DNA of 64,000 nt, taken from Taenia hydatigena. Taxonomy: Eukaryota; Platyhelminthes; Cestoda; Cyclophyllidea; Taeniidae. Below the pieces are notes generated by a model. It was not told the origin of the DNA. It saw only the letters and a list, made by a program, of their open reading frames with translations, and searched no databases. The position numbers were made by a program, and so were the translations under genes. Below are positions 34,860-49,015 of the stretch, in pieces. The stretch is taken from assembly GCA_036345935.2 (NCBI GenBank), contig JADWOT020000001.1, positions 18,681,761-18,745,760 on the forward strand, in the 5' to 3' direction. Positions within the stretch are counted from its first letter, which is position 1. Each line of letters begins with the position of its first letter.

Positions 34860-35560
34860 GCAGACATGGCAGAGAAGGAGCTCTCACCTGACTATCTTAA
34901 CTATAACATAATTCAAACTGTAGGTTTCATTGACATCCTCTTTTATAACTTGTCCACCATACCTACCACTCAAACAACTTTCCTCTAAGTTTTATTGCGG
35001 TAAAATACAGTGTGCGCCAAATGGCATCTGTGTCATATGCCTACTGGCTCAATCTCTCCTTAAGTTTATAGCAATCCAAGACTTTGATATTGTGCAATTT
35101 GGTGCAAGTACTGGGATGATGAACTTACACATAAAACCCTTTGACCATGCCTGTCACTGTAGGAAAATGTGGCAAGGAGGAGCTTTGCAATGCAAACGAC
35201 TGCATGTGCAGCGTCTGCTAGAAGCCACAGCCGGCCGCGAGGCACCTCCCATTCGCATTATCCAATTAAACACGTTAATGGACTCAGTGTCACTTCTCTC
35301 CTAAGCGGGTAAAAATTTAACACAACTTCTGTATCATTTATCAGAAAACCGGTTCCAGGATATGCTCACAGCCGCGACAAATATTCTTACTCCCACACCT
35401 TTACACTGAGCATGATAAACTAGACGCATTCACCTTCCGTGGCATTTCATCCGTCCCTCGCTGTAGACGTACGCGTAAGGTGGGCTGCTACTGACCAGGC
35501 TTCAGTAAGAGAGTTGCTACGACAAGCAAACAATTGAAGAAGGGAAAAACTGATCATTTG
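34860..35560 (+). repeat. Direct repeat family C, copy 1
   Basis: It aligns in the same orientation with 40,806-41,710. Landmarks: ccac(c)..aaacaac (about 34963), gca(a)tccaagactttg (about 35072), a strong block with tgcagcgtctgctagaagcc and ttatccaattaaacacgtta (35206-35280), and cacagccgcgacaaatattc (35370-35389) followed by gcatttcatccgt (about 35442). A 124-codon frame (34930-35304) spans part of it but is not kept in copy 2. Unclassified. Confidence 0.65.
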
Positions 35561-38500
35561 TGGCTTGCGAATGGTTGGAATTTGGGGGCAGCATTGTTAG
35601 TCTCCTTTAAACTATAGTGATTTTTTCGTCGGAAGAATTTGCTCAGCTCACACATGGATCCGCTGTCAGCTAGAAGGTTTGAGAGTGCTGCATTTACTTT
35701 TCACAGTAATATACATATTTTGTACAAGGTCACCTTGATTTTAAGGAATAATTGAGAGCAGGTGGATTCCATAATGCTGATTATGAAGTAGCTCATTTAA
35801 AAACAAGATGGATGTGACCAGAATGCAAAGACTGCAGCAAGCGTGCTCAATGGCAAGGATTGGTGGCGCATGAAGTCGTGTGGCGGATGCATACAAAGTC
35901 CATGGTTTGTATTCTAAGCGGAAACAATTTAACAATAACTCGTTTGGAAACTGTAGAGCACATTGAAATTGGCCTGTGGTAGGGTGGAAGGCGCCTACAG
36001 CAGATGTTACTATCCAGTTAATAGGAAGGGTGATTTAGTGATTTTTGGTGCAAATTCGGTCAAATAATTTGGTTGCAAATCATTTGTATCTGCTTCACGA
36101 CTCTGATTAATCCTTTGAATGTGTTAGTTAAAGTGTAGGACACAAAACAACATTACACGCAGATCTTGATTTCGGTGGCTAGCTTGTAGTCAATCAAAGG
36201 TCTAATGGTTGAAACGATTGCCGTTATGCTATCAGCTTTGAAATGGTCATCCAGGGAAAATAAATGTGATCATGCACGGATAAAGGCAGGTGGAAGTTGA
36301 GCCTTTCCATTAGAGACATAGGAGCTCACTCAACTCGATATCACCATATGTCCTCTCTTCGTCTTCTTCTTCTTCTTCTTTTAAAAGTGCAATGCTCTCC
36401 CTTGCTTCCACCGTTTCGGAGGTGAGAGTCCACGTAGGTCACAGCACCACATACAGAAGCGATGACTACGCTTAACCCATCGAAGCAGCCCCAGGTTATG
36501 CCTAGCAGAGTTCAGCTCACGTTTCACGCCACCTTCAAGGTCCACAGGTCAATTCGCTTCCTGAATACCCCTTTTGCATGACAACATGGCGCAATCAGTA
36601 CCAAACATCCAACACCTCAAATGTGCTAATTCGCCTTTCTCTCATTTAGACACAAATCTCATTGCCAGCACGCAACTCAATGCCGCTTCGATTGGTCTTA
36701 CTCCTACCCGAAGCATATATGAATTGGTGCCAACCAAACTAAATCCTACTAAACGAAGTTGCAAGGAGTAAAAAACTAAGATAAAACAAAAATTATCTGA
36801 CGAGATAGCGAACGCCACAGTCCTCCAACATGTCATGTTCATCCTCTAGGTAGGGTAGAACGAACCCAGATACTGAGCATGGAACACGTTCCGCATGCCC
36901 CCATTAACCACTTTCTCTCTCAACTAATCCACCATTCGACTGCAGAAGTTCTAGCCTGATTTCCTTCTCATTTGAGTAGGTGAGTTTGCTAGCGTCGAGA
37001 ACTACATCGTTTAAACTCTAGTGTTGACCTTATTTACCTAAGCGTTAAGCAATTTTTGGGGTGCAGAATCTGAAGTCACATTGATTCGTAACTGGAGTAC
37101 AGAAGTGGCCACAACTAACCTCCAATCGTGCAGCTATTCATAGACCCTTCTGGAGGGTTAACCAAGATTACGTTGATTAAGCATTCGACAGTCTGCTCTA
37201 ACGGTCGTCATTTGAGGCCAGTGGACTAGCGAGGAACAAAGGGCACAACAAATGTCTGGACCACTCCCATCTCCTACCTCCATCTTTGTTATCAAGCTGG
37301 ATGACACTCAAGTCCTGGTAAAGTAAACAAAAGGGGAACAGCGGAGTGGCATTTCGATATCTCATTGGAAGCACGTAAATGTTGACGGCTGGTGCAATTA
37401 CTTTGTGAGTGTTTTCCATGCAGCACCACCCACCTTGTAATGGCTGTCTATGTACATCAGCTGTCCGACGAGGATTCGAAACCATGTCAGTAACATTTAA
37501 CCTTATCACCACACCAATGATGCGTTCTCTTGCATTAAATTTCTACCAATTTCGTCGTCATTTCCGCGAATCCGTGGAGTTGGGATAATACTAGCCAAAT
37601 GCATTGCAAGCCACAAATTGCAGTAGCAAAACTGAATGCAAGAGATGGAGGGAAAAGAGGAAGCATCTTGACTTTTAGCCGCATTCGACGCCGCACACAT
37701 TGGGTGATGCAGGATCAGGAGCAACGCTTGCACTACTTCTACTACAACAATGGTGATCAAAATAACATCCGGACAACAAATGAAACGTCCTTAGCTTAAA
37801 CCAACCGAAGGAACATCAAGGTACACAAGAGAAAGGTGGTCGAGGGAGTAAGCAGCCCAGTTTGCTGAGCCTTCAAAAAAAATTACTAAACCGTCGTTGA
37901 TAGTTAAACACTAATACGGAAATTAGCAGCATATGCAACTCAAGTTTGTCAAAAATAAATCATGTACTTGCAACTAGGGACAAAACGAAAAGCTTGGAGT
38001 CGTAAGTTAAAAATGAGGAAGGATAGTGTTCTTGATGTAAGGGTGAAAGTAATGCCCCATAAATGGGACCAATAGGATCCTTTCGCATAACAGTAAGGTA
38101 CCTCTCGTTTAACAGCAAAGCGAATTACATTTGAACTTCTCTCTAAACATTAACCACTTACCGCCTCAGTGTTTAAAACACTGATCTACCCCGGGCGATA
38201 ACCACAGCATGAAATCTGATGGCTCATCTGGACGAACTCTTACCCTTTCCCCCCCAGTGACCATCACAATAGCAAATGCTTTGTGGCCCGCCGTAGCTAG
38301 TGTGCAGACGTCTGGGGACAGCTGCGGTGTGCATTGAAGGGATCCACATTACGAGCCATCTAAAGATTAAGGAGAAGGCCATGGTGTCCACAAGGGGCCA
38401 AAGAGAGCTCCATCGTCTCAATAATTGCTCTATGCATCAGTTCACTAGGTTTGCAAAGGAAGTTGTATCTCACCCCATCCATCGTTAAGTGAAACTTACA

Positions 38501-40805
38501 GGCTACTTTTTCGTTTGCACACTTTTTGTCAAATAAGCGATCTACTTGGAAAGAGTTGAGTCAACGCAAGAGAGAGTGGCGTTGCAAATCGAAATTGTCA
38601 CTTAAATTGGCAATAGGATTTGCATGGCAATTTCGGCATTTCGTGTGCGACAATGGACGTCTGCTAATCCGTGAACCTCTTTTGGTCCAATGACTCTAAC
38701 TTTACTAGCCTCCTCTTCTCATCGCAGCTGCTCTTCAGCCGAGTGTTTTTCAAGCCATTTATTGTACGAATGCCTCCTTTCTGCAGCATGCACCAGCTGC
38801 AGTAACTGAACAGCCTCACATTGACTGCGATGATTTGCCTTTCACTTATCTCCTCGCTATCGCTTAACGACGTCTCCCAAATAATGACGTCCTTTTGTAG
38901 GCAAAGGTGATATTTTACTGGATCAAAGGAACTGCCACTTTGTTTGAATAGGAGGAGCTGAATAGCTTTGTGTAGACTTACACACCTTGGTTTATCTCAC
39001 AACAAACGTCATTTAAGACAAAGAGGAAAAGTCTGGAGCAGTAGCTGCGTTTAATGCTCAAATTCGTTCTTTATCCACACTAACATTCCTCCTTTATTTT
39101 CATAGGTTCTATCAACCCCTGTTTTAGTCTCTGTCTGCGCAATGGCTCCCAACATCTGAGTCGCGTCGGTGGACCCTCCCACCCTCAGCTGCTTTGCATG
39201 TCGACAAAGCATTCCTTTTAATTTGTCTTGGAGAAATCTTCCAGTTGCTACTTTTACCTCAACACTTTGCCAAAGCACGAACAGACTTGGCTTCAAATTA
39301 TTTGGCATCATGAGGAAGTCACTTCAGTCCAGACAGTCGGGTGCAAGCTGATTTTTTTCACTTACGATTCAGGTATGCTGTAACAGTTTTCTCAGCTAGG
39401 GAGAGCAATAAGATGCCTCTGTTTCCTGTTTTCCAGCAACCGTATTGAAACAGTCGACAATGCGGCGTGCCCTTGCAGTTGTTTGCATAAGCGCGTGTAG
39501 CCTTGACTCTGATAGTACTGACAAAGTAGTTGCCACCCCATTTTTGCATCTATGCGAATCCGACGACTCTCATCGAAACCAAGCACCCGCTTACGCCAAG
39601 CTAATCACTAAGTGCATCCTGATCAGAGCAGACTTATCTATCGCGCAGCAATTTGACACGAATCTATCCATGCTAATATGACCAAATATGCATTTTTATG
39701 AAACAAAATAAGTGATCAAAGTCCAATGTATTGAAAGGATGCTCTTAGGGAGGAGGGAGCTAGAATGTCCTAACCTGGCTAGGATTGTCTCGAGTCAAGG
39801 CGAGACGACCACCACTTGCGACAATACAATGTGCCTCCGAGTGCTTGACCATCTGCGCCTGTTTTCGAAGAGAAGGTGTTCTCTCGAATACCTTCGAAAT
39901 GTTGTAGAAATATCTATTGCGCAACTAAATGACCTCCAAAAAAGGAAGCCATTGCGAAATGCGGCATCCATTATCCACCTCGATTGTGGAAACTCCGAGG
40001 TAACTGACTTGATGGAGGCAAAAGTCAATGCGGGAGATTGTTTGCTGGCATGGACAAGGATCGACGTGTGGTTAGAAATCTATAAGCTATTGTCACTGTG
40101 AGGATGACTAAGTTAGTTCTGTTACAATTCTTAAAGCTTATAACTTATGTACGTCAATAGCCCAAAGTTGCGTTCTACCAGTGGCATGATAGATGGATAC
40201 CACAGATGGCCCATCAACTTAGTGGGATGGCGATGTGGGCTATTATATTATACGGCTGGACGGACATTAAGGATTAAAGTGTCATGGTGAGGCACAATAC
40301 CATCTACATTGATGGGATGAGCCAGTAAATAGATCAGGAGGACGCTCACAAATGTCGCCTTTGAAATCATTCAAAAGAGGGTGAACAGACAGGATCTGAA
40401 TGGCCAAATGACTGGTGACGGATATCTATGAACTGCTTCATGCTGCCTAATGTAAAGCCGACCTTATCCGATTTCATTTAGTTAATTTTAAGGTTTGCGA
40501 TTGTGTGCAAAGCAGACCACAGACAAATTTCAATGTAATCTAGTGGAGGTCATTCCTGCGATCGATCTAGAGTTACACCCATAACAATCATTTTGCCATT
40601 TTCTTACCATGGCGAGGAGTGAAAATGATCTGCGTCAAGTGAGTTTAATGTGATGGAAGGCAGTGGGTAGATAGCGGCACGGAGGAGTTGATTTAAAGTC
40701 AGCTAGGATTTTTTGCATTCATCCATGAAGCGCTACAGTTCGATTGCCATGAAGATGCTCACGAGTGGCCACTAGCTTTGCTTATCTTCATTAAAAACCA
40801 ATGTA
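35561..40805. other. Intergenic, no gene recognised
   Basis: Short to medium frames on both strands. The longest are 37198-37512 (-, 104 codons) and 39712-40101 (+, 129 codons; first ATG near 39739). Neither shows a domain, splice context or homology I can name. Confidence 0.4.
36362..36381. repeat. (CTT)n microsatellite
   Basis: About six CTT units in a pyrimidine-rich stretch. Confidence 0.8.
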
Positions 40806-41710
40806 GATACAGCAGAGCAGAGGCGTTCCCCTAAAGCCCCAAACATAATACAATTTTGAAGATATCATACTGTTTTCTTACTTGCTTATTATGCGTACCA
40901 CCCAAACAACATTTCTCTGTGCATTCACAAGACCTATGATCACTAATTTAACCTCTCCTCGGATGTATCGCAATTCAAGACTTTGCAAGTATGAAATCGC
41001 TGCCATTACTCAGATGACAAATCAACTTGTCACACCCCACTGGCCACACACTTTACTGGAGGAGAGTGTAGCATGATACACGGGAGGGGAGGAGCTTCGC
41101 GGTGGAAATGCATACACGTGCGGCATCTGCTAGAAGCTGCGGTGGGCCACCAGGCTTCTTATCCGCATTGCCTAATTAAACGGGTTAGTGGACGCGCCAT
41201 TACTTCAATCCTGCAATGAAAAACGTTTCAGTCACGCTGCACTTAGTGTAGCACAATGTCAAAAGCCTTCTCTGCTCTAATATCCGCTCATTTTAATGCA
41301 CTAAGTCATGCGCATTACCCCACGGAGCATGGAGAAAGTTAGGTAACAGAAGGGAGGAGAAGTAATGCGTTTACTGAGGAATGCAGATCTAAAGATTGTG
41401 AGGACAATTTGAAGGTGACAGATTGGATACATTAACTACTCTGACTAGGTCATCAAGGCTCCTTTGGACAGGCAAATATTCAGCATATTTACCATGTCAT
41501 TTGTCAAAGAAATGAGGCCCAGAATGTATTAACAGCCGCGACAAATATTCTCTCTCCCTTTATTTTTGCACAGGACATAGTAAATCAAGCACACCTGTCT
41601 GTCGCATTTCATCCACACTGCCGTGGATACCCCATGTGTGCATCCACTGACTATTCTTCAGTAACTGACTTGTAACGACGCATAGTCAAGTGGAATGAAG
41701 GCAGCACTTT
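40806..41710 (+). repeat. Direct repeat family C, copy 2
   Basis: It matches copy 1 at accacccaaacaacatttct (40898), gcggcatctgctagaagctg (41121), cctaattaaacgggttagtg (41170), acagccgcgacaaatattct (41532) and gcatttcatcc (41606). Between the second-last and last shared blocks it is about 250 bp longer than copy 1 (roughly 41225-41480). This is either an insertion here or a deletion in copy 1. Confidence 0.65.
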
Positions 41711-44700
41711 GAATCCTTACCTCGGCCTGTTTGTATTAGCAATCTACTGATCACTGATGGCTTATAAACGGCACAAAGATTTCTATTTTATTAATTATAC
41801 TCTGAATCACATCTTTGCTTTAGGCTCATTTTTCTGCAAGATCAGTGTACACGCCCAGGCATGCAAATGCTTCCCTATGGTCATTGCACGCCCCTGTCAA
41901 CAAGGACTGCAATCAAGAAATGGAGAAAGTCGAATCTACGCATGCAACAACTTATTGTTGAGACACTCGATCGTGGCGACATAAGTAGGTGCAAAACAGG
42001 CAATTCAATAAGCAATCACAAGTGTAGTGGGAGACCTAGCGTGGTTGTGTCTGAGACTGGACAGAGGCATGAAGGCTGTGGGCAGTAGTGCTTGCATTCT
42101 CTACCCCACCTAGGGTTGAATGGATGGGCTTTTTTGTTGTACAAATTAATGCCTGATCCCAAACTTTCTGCACATTTCTCCTCGCTGTTCTTAAATGCGC
42201 CAAAATACACGGTTACATGAATTGGATCGAGGTAATTACCTATGACAGTCCACCTCCTATTTGTTGACATCTTTAGCGCAATGAATAGCCCATTCAATTC
42301 TATTATGCATATAGTAACATATTCTGGTCATGGTGGAGGTGGTGTCCCTGGTAGAGCTGTCGTTTGTTTAGGACTAAGCAACACTCCTCGTGAGAGGAAT
42401 TCCGAATTTTACTGGGTAGGCACAGTAAAAGACAAATCCTCCCACTAGACTCTGCGTAATCTTATCGTGAGGAACATTCTAAAACAACTGTTGATATACT
42501 CAACTCAGATGTCATTGTGTGACTGGAGGGTACCTCGACCTGTGTGGTAAGGTGAAGGGTGCAGAGTAGCATAGGTCACACCACCACCTCGCCAAGCCAG
42601 TAAGTCATCAAAGCTAGCCAAATAACAGGTCGTAAACAATGAAGTCAGCTTGTCTGAGCACATACGGCATTTGCTCTATTTGTTTAAGTTATCCTCAAAT
42701 TGGCATAGCTATGATGCCTACGTAACACACTGACCGCTCCGAACGCCAGCACGTTAACCTGCTGCTTTTGTCTCCGTTTCTGCCAAGTCAGTTAACCGAT
42801 AAGCTTTCGCATTCGTACTACCCTTCTTATCCACAATTCACTTTCCTGTGCCATCTGTCCTTCCTTTGCATTCCCTTGGAGCCGCTACACTTGAGTGACT
42901 TTCTTTACTGCCAGTTGTGCAATATTTTGCACCACCTAAAATGAATCATGAGTGGTTTTAAAAGCCATATTTGTTGTCTGACAATTAACTTTCATTCATT
43001 TATATTTTGTTACGCTGCAAAGAATGCAGTTCTTGCTTGAAATACTTTGGTGATGGCAAATTTTGACATTAGTCAGTGTGAGGTGGAATATCTGCCTTTC
43101 ATCCGTTACTGTTGTGTTTGCGCATTTCCAAGGTTGGTTTCTAGGTTGTGAGATGTTGTTGTACTTTTCCTATGACTCTTTACCTTTCTTTTGTTAGCAA
43201 AGCTTAATGAATTATGAGGATGTGGTGATTGGACACAATTTCTCCTCCCAAACAGCAAAACTAGGGTTTTAGACGTCCAACAGTGGTGTGAGATCCTCAA
43301 CTTTTGCACAGTGGACAAAATTCCTACCGGTCACTGAGGCCTTCAAAGCTGATCACAACTCGTAACACACTAGCAATAAATTAAATGCCTATTTGACCTC
43401 CCGAACTCATTTTTTGGGTGAAGTACAGCACTCTGTTGTTTATGTATCGTTGTGCAAGTGCGTAGTCATTTTAACAGGTTTGCCCGCTTTCCAAACAATA
43501 AATGCACCTACCCACTTACCTACACACACATACAGTGCGCACATACACTGTCTGCATACACACTGATATTCGCATAAATGTACGTCGATAAATTCAATTT
43601 GTCTACTATCCCTTTGCATCCCTCGAGCATGTAGTCCCAAATGACCATACAAGCATATTTACCTATGGCTTATTATTTTATTTTTTTGTAAAAGGAAACC
43701 ACTTGTATTCGTCATAAATCAAATATTAATTTTAATAACTAAAAAGTCCTAGTCACTAAGTTGATTTCAGTGCATTCCACTGCTAAATCAGTTTTGTAAA
43801 TGCAACGCATTGATTTCATTGCATAATGCGCTGCATAAAATGGAAGTTGTTTTATTGAAATGAAAATAATGTATCGCTCATACAAACATACTAAAAACTC
43901 GGGTTTGACCTTCTGGCTTGCACAGCGCGCTTTATGAATACCATATCAGCGCGTGGTGTGCTCGTGGTGGCATGTTTTGCTCTGTTTTTGTTGTGCTTCA
44001 TTGTTTATTTCATCGAAAACAAGTTGTCCTGCTTTTTTGGCATATGATAATGGTGTTTAATTCATCACTTCCAGGTGGCTGATTTAGATGAAAGCAGCCT
44101 TTATTTACCGTCACTTTGTTTCCCTGGTCTTCATTTGTTATACTTTTATGGTCGCCTTCTGTCAGTAGGCCATTTTTGGATGGCAATTTATGCATGGATG
44201 TCTTGGGATCATTGTGAAGTAAGTGTCTTGTCCACATAGTTTGTGAAATCTTGCTTTGCTGATGTCAGCCTTTTTAAGGCTCAATTCATCCTTTTCATGA
44301 TGCACCGTTAGCACCGTCCTAAACCCTTCACTTTTGCTGCTTGTCATGGTACTCTAAGTCTATGTGTTCCATATTAGTTTCTTTGATGAATCTTACGAGG
44401 TCTTGTCAATGTATCGTTCCATATTTTGTGCCGATCTTCTGTTTTCTGTATTTCTATGTGCATCTCCATCATACGAAAATGCCACCACAGTTCAGAATTT
44501 ATTGCTTTGCAAAACGACAAGTCATTCATCTGTGTAAATACTTCGTTACCCTTCTCATTCGTATGTGCCTTAAAATCTGTCTACGTGTAATGTGAAGGGC
44601 TAGCACCGGCGCCAAATAATTAATAGAAGCACTGCAGAATTGATGATGCGATGTGAAAACACGAGATTCGTTGGGCTAGTGGCGTGTGTGTCCAAGCGCA

Positions 44701-45195
44701 ATAAAGCATTGGGCCCTTTTACGTTAAATGCAACTCATACTCGAGCACGTCTAAAGGGTTGAAGTTGTGTTTGCCTTATCAACAGCAACCTATTTTCTGC
44801 TCGTGTTTTCTTAGAGGTGATATGAACGTGTCTTTGTGACGTCGTCACTCACGAAACATCACGACTGTATTGCTGCCAAGTTCTTATTGTGCTGTTGTTG
44901 TCACACCTTGATTGCATCACCACTTCCTTTAATGCGGTACACGGTTGACATGGTGTTTGTCGTTGGAATTGTGGCTTTTCTTGCATTATTTGCGACCCAC
45001 TTGCCATTTTTCATTATCTTGGTTCTTTTCATTAGTAGGTTCATGTTGTTTCGCTGCGGTATTCCGTACCATCTTATTATTCAAGAACGAAAAATCCTCA
45101 TTTTAACCAAATTCTCTGTATTTCATAAATCTATGCACACATCAGGCATTTCTTATCGAATCTTGTACACACAAATTTCGAACCCGTTTCCTTTT
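41711..45195. other. Intergenic region upstream of spermidine synthase
   Basis: No gene recognised. The sequence becomes T-rich towards 45.2 kb, and several T/C-rich frames of 60-130 codons (for example 44836-45219, +) reflect this composition. The promoter of the spermidine synthase gene should lie here, but no element can be singled out. Confidence 0.4.
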
Positions 45196-45206
45196 GTTAG
45201 TTTTAG
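45196..45206 (+). promoter_or_regulatory. Possible 5' splice-leader or UTR acceptor before spermidine synthase
   Basis: A long pyrimidine-rich tract (gtttccttttgttag, ttttag) ends in AG at 45200 and 45206, only 9 nt before the ATG. Such a site next to a start codon fits either spliced-leader trans-splicing, known in tapeworms, or the end of a 5' UTR intron. The sequence alone cannot separate the two. Confidence 0.4.
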
Positions 45207-45794
<588 letters not shown>

Positions 45795-47260
45795 GTAGGC
45801 AGTTGTCTTCAGTTAATTGTAACCATGCGTTAACGGTGCTAGAGCTCCTTTTAACCTTTGTGCCCACCTACTAATTGATTTGACTGCTTTTGATGAGGCT
45901 TCTACTAACCTCAAAGTCATATCTCTCACCAGATTATAAAGATAGTAGTTTTTCGGCATTCATTCGATGGTACTACTTCAGGAGTGCATTCGCATGACAG
46001 TTATCAATGCTTTTCGCTTCACATTTAACAATTTAATATAGAACCCATATTTTGTTACTTTGACGCCTGTGTAATGTCTCCTAAACCGCTGCCGTCCGAT
46101 TCACTGTAGTGTCAATGAGGCATTACTCACGCCAACCTGACTTTTTCGTGGATTTGGTAGACATAAGCATTGAAACCACTTGCTCCGCATAATGAAGAGG
46201 TAATACCGGTATAATTCTGGCATCATAAAACTTTAAACTCGATATGGAATGGGAGGTCTGCAGTTTTGGAATTGCCGCATTTCAATCTGCCCCTGTATCG
46301 CATAGCGGATTTGTCATTTTTTGCTGTATGTGAAAATGATGGTAAGCTTTAGTTCAAGCTTTGACACTCAATGCTCCGCACATGTTGTGTTCTTAAAGCG
46401 CTAAGGGCGTTTGATTATAGATTCACATGCGCTTGCTCTGCAGTCTGAAGACCACTAGCCCTGGACATGACCCCATTGTCAAGGTTGCGTGGTCGCCGTG
46501 CGGCAACCAGCATTGACTGCTAAGTCGTTTCAATAGGCATTACCACGGCTCTCAGGCACTGGGAGTTATATCAATTCACGTTCACACTTTGGGCGATGGG
46601 ACCACAAATGTGCCAAAACAGTGGTAGCAACGGGTCCTGGATTGTGCATTTCTCTTAAATACAATTTTCCCATCTGTTTTTACTGAGTAGAGCGTTAGTG
46701 CGATGTTGTCTTGGTACTGTGACTCCCCTCCACTCTTCGCTTCATTTTTATTCATGGAGTCTAATGTAGAAGGTTTTTCGAAATCTCAACCATCTTTTCT
46801 TCCTTCTCAAATACAAGCTTTGTATCCTTCGAAGGTAAGTGGCTATCTTAGAATTCGTGTAGTGATCCAACTGCCACGGTGTTTAGTAACTAGGAGGAAG
46901 TTGTATTTGTCAACCAGTGTTGTAAGTTTATGCAACAGAAGTGTATAAATAGCACCTATCCACAATGACCTAGAAAGGCCGGAAGATTGGAAATGTTGAC
47001 GGTAAACTGGGCGAGGAGATAAAGCGAAGTAGGCTGGTTGTTAGTGTGACATGTTATCGCACAAAGTCTGTCAAGCGACCTCACACGTCACAGTCCCATG
47101 ATTTACTTGATTACTGGTGAAGTGAAACATCTTGGAGTGGAGAAAACACAACGAAAATAGGCGTTACCGTAAAACGTTTAAGTTGATCAAATGGTCTCAG
47201 TAATCCTGGTGCAGACTGTGTTATCAGGCAAAATTACCGATCCCCCTTGTTTTCTAACAG

Positions 47261-47344
47261 GTCCTTCCACTCCACTCTTTAACAAGGAATACTTCCAACT
47301 GCTGAGTCAAGCGCTTACGGATGATGGAATCATTTGTAATCAAG
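47261..47344 (+). CDS. SRM: Spermidine synthase exon 3
   Basis: 84 bp between acceptor tttctaacag and donor gtgagt. It encodes the end of the gatekeeping loop and the next helix (GPSTPLFNKEYFQLLSQAL), then DDGIICNQ. The preceding intron is 1466 bp. Confidence 0.9.
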
Positions 47345-48618
47345 GTGAGTTTGTGACCGCCTCCACTTATCATGTTGGGAAATGCAAATACATAGATCTT
47401 GTTTCTGTCGTCAGTTTAAAATTGCCTTTGGTTTTGAACTGGACTAGTTTGGAATTGATTGCTGGTTTTTACAATTCAAAACAGATTTTCTGATTTGACA
47501 CGAAAAGAGTAGACAGGGGCGTCTTTTGTTTTCAGTGGATGACCAAAGGCATTCACTTTGATTGATCTACATCTGGAGCTTTCTATTCGACCATACGCTG
47601 TTGCTGGTCATTTAAATGGCATGAAATGAAGCATGCGTCCCGCTTCTTCATAGTCCCTCCTAAATTTGGAGAAATGCAGCTAAGATTTCTTTGAGTGCTT
47701 GAAAATGAGGCTAAAATTGCTTATATTTACGTATTTTGTCAACGATTTGAGGGAGTTAGGTGTATTTTCCTCCCCGATAATCCATTTGCCTAAGATTCGC
47801 CTACGGACCTGTTTTCTTTTCGAGCAATGTGTTCACTGCAGCAGTCTAGACATCGCTAGTTAATGTGACGAGTGATAATGATGCGGGGCCAAGTTTCCTG
47901 TCAAACCTAACGTAAAATCCAAACCCACGAATGTCTACCTGTACCTACGGAAGACTTTAGGCCCAACATATTACGCTGATGGAACATCTAACCTTAGAGG
48001 CCTGTCTTGATGTTGCACAATGGAGGAAATCTTCTGCAATGCCGCTGAACACGGCATAATTGTTCATGGAGGCGAGAATATGCAAATATGCGGCTTTAGC
48101 TCATGCTTGGTACCAGGATAGGCAGTGGTAAATTGTTCTGTTTGGAGGATGGTCGTGAGGCATTTGTTAGATGGTAGGACACTTTTGCGTACGAATAAAG
48201 CAAGGGGCTGCATCTGGCAAACAAAGGAACTCGTACGTAAATTCAAAGGTCAGCCTGCGCTGTTGCGTTATCTTTAAATAGATCCAAGCTAATTGCAATG
48301 CCAACTAAAGTTGCTGAGGCATTGTTTCGATGGCTTTGGGGATTTCGCATGTACGAATTTTATGTATCACTTCAAGGCTTATTTTAAGTCCCATTCGGTT
48401 TTGTTTTTCATCATTTCTTTGATCCTCTGAATCTCTGTACCGGAGATTCTCTCTCATGCAGACGTCCAGAAGGCGAACTAGGGCTTTGGCATTCATATCC
48501 GACCAATATTTTGGTGTTAGAAACGTTGAAATCCCTGTTGGTTGTTTCCAAATTGTAGCTAGACCTCTTAATTCCACATCATGACTTGCTACATGTGACT
48601 CGTACTTGCTTCACACAG

Positions 48619-48764
48619 GTGAATGTCCATTTCTAGATCTGCCCATTATTTAAAAAATGGTAGGCTTCTGCAGGGATGTATTCCCAAATGTGGCTTATGC
48701 CTACAGCATCGTTCCAGCCTTCACTTCTGGCCACTCTGGCAATGTTATCGCATGCAAAAATGAG
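48619..48764 (+). CDS. SRM: Spermidine synthase exon 4 (contains in-frame TAA)
   Basis: Acceptor cttcacacag, donor gtaagt. It encodes GECPFLDLPII, then TAA (48651-48653), then KMVGFCRDVFPNVAYAY and SIVPAFTSGHSG. The spacing from Cys to Met (12 residues) equals that of the human enzyme, so the stop replaces a residue rather than lying in an intron. Confidence 0.88.
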
Positions 48765-48850
48765 GTAAGTGGCTAGCACGCTATTGCCTGTTGTCTGACT
48801 TGAGAGTGAACACGTTTGGGTGCAAATTTATCGCTGATTTGTGAATGCAG

Positions 48851-48988
48851 AACATCAATCTTAGCGAAGCATCTCGCGAGCCGCCGGCGGACTGCAAATT
48901 CTATACCAAGGCAGTGCATAAAGCTGCATTTGCATTGCCAAAATGCTATGAGGATGTGAGTTTCTTCCTGCTATTGCTCGATATCTAA
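48851..48988 (+). CDS. SRM: Spermidine synthase exon 5 (terminal)
   Basis: Acceptor gtgaatgcag. It encodes the C-terminal helix region with KFYTKAVHKAAFALPKCYED and ends at TAA 48986-48988. A GT at 48956 could be a donor, but the poly(A) signal 22 nt after the TAA favours reading through to this stop. Confidence 0.8.
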   Translation, partial: NINLSEASREPPADCKFYTKAVHKAAFALPKCYEDVSFFLLLLDI

Positions 48989-49009
48989 TCGAGGAAGCAA
49001 CTGTAGTTC

Positions 49010-49015
49010 AATAAA
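49010..49015 (+). terminator. Poly(A) signal AATAAA of the spermidine synthase gene
   Basis: A perfect AATAAA lies 22 nt after the predicted stop, implying a very short 3' UTR. The next 60 bases are T-rich. Confidence 0.65.

Noticed and set aside
34930..35304. 124-codon + frame in repeat C copy 1
   Set aside because: The frame is not kept in copy 2, so it is not under coding constraint.
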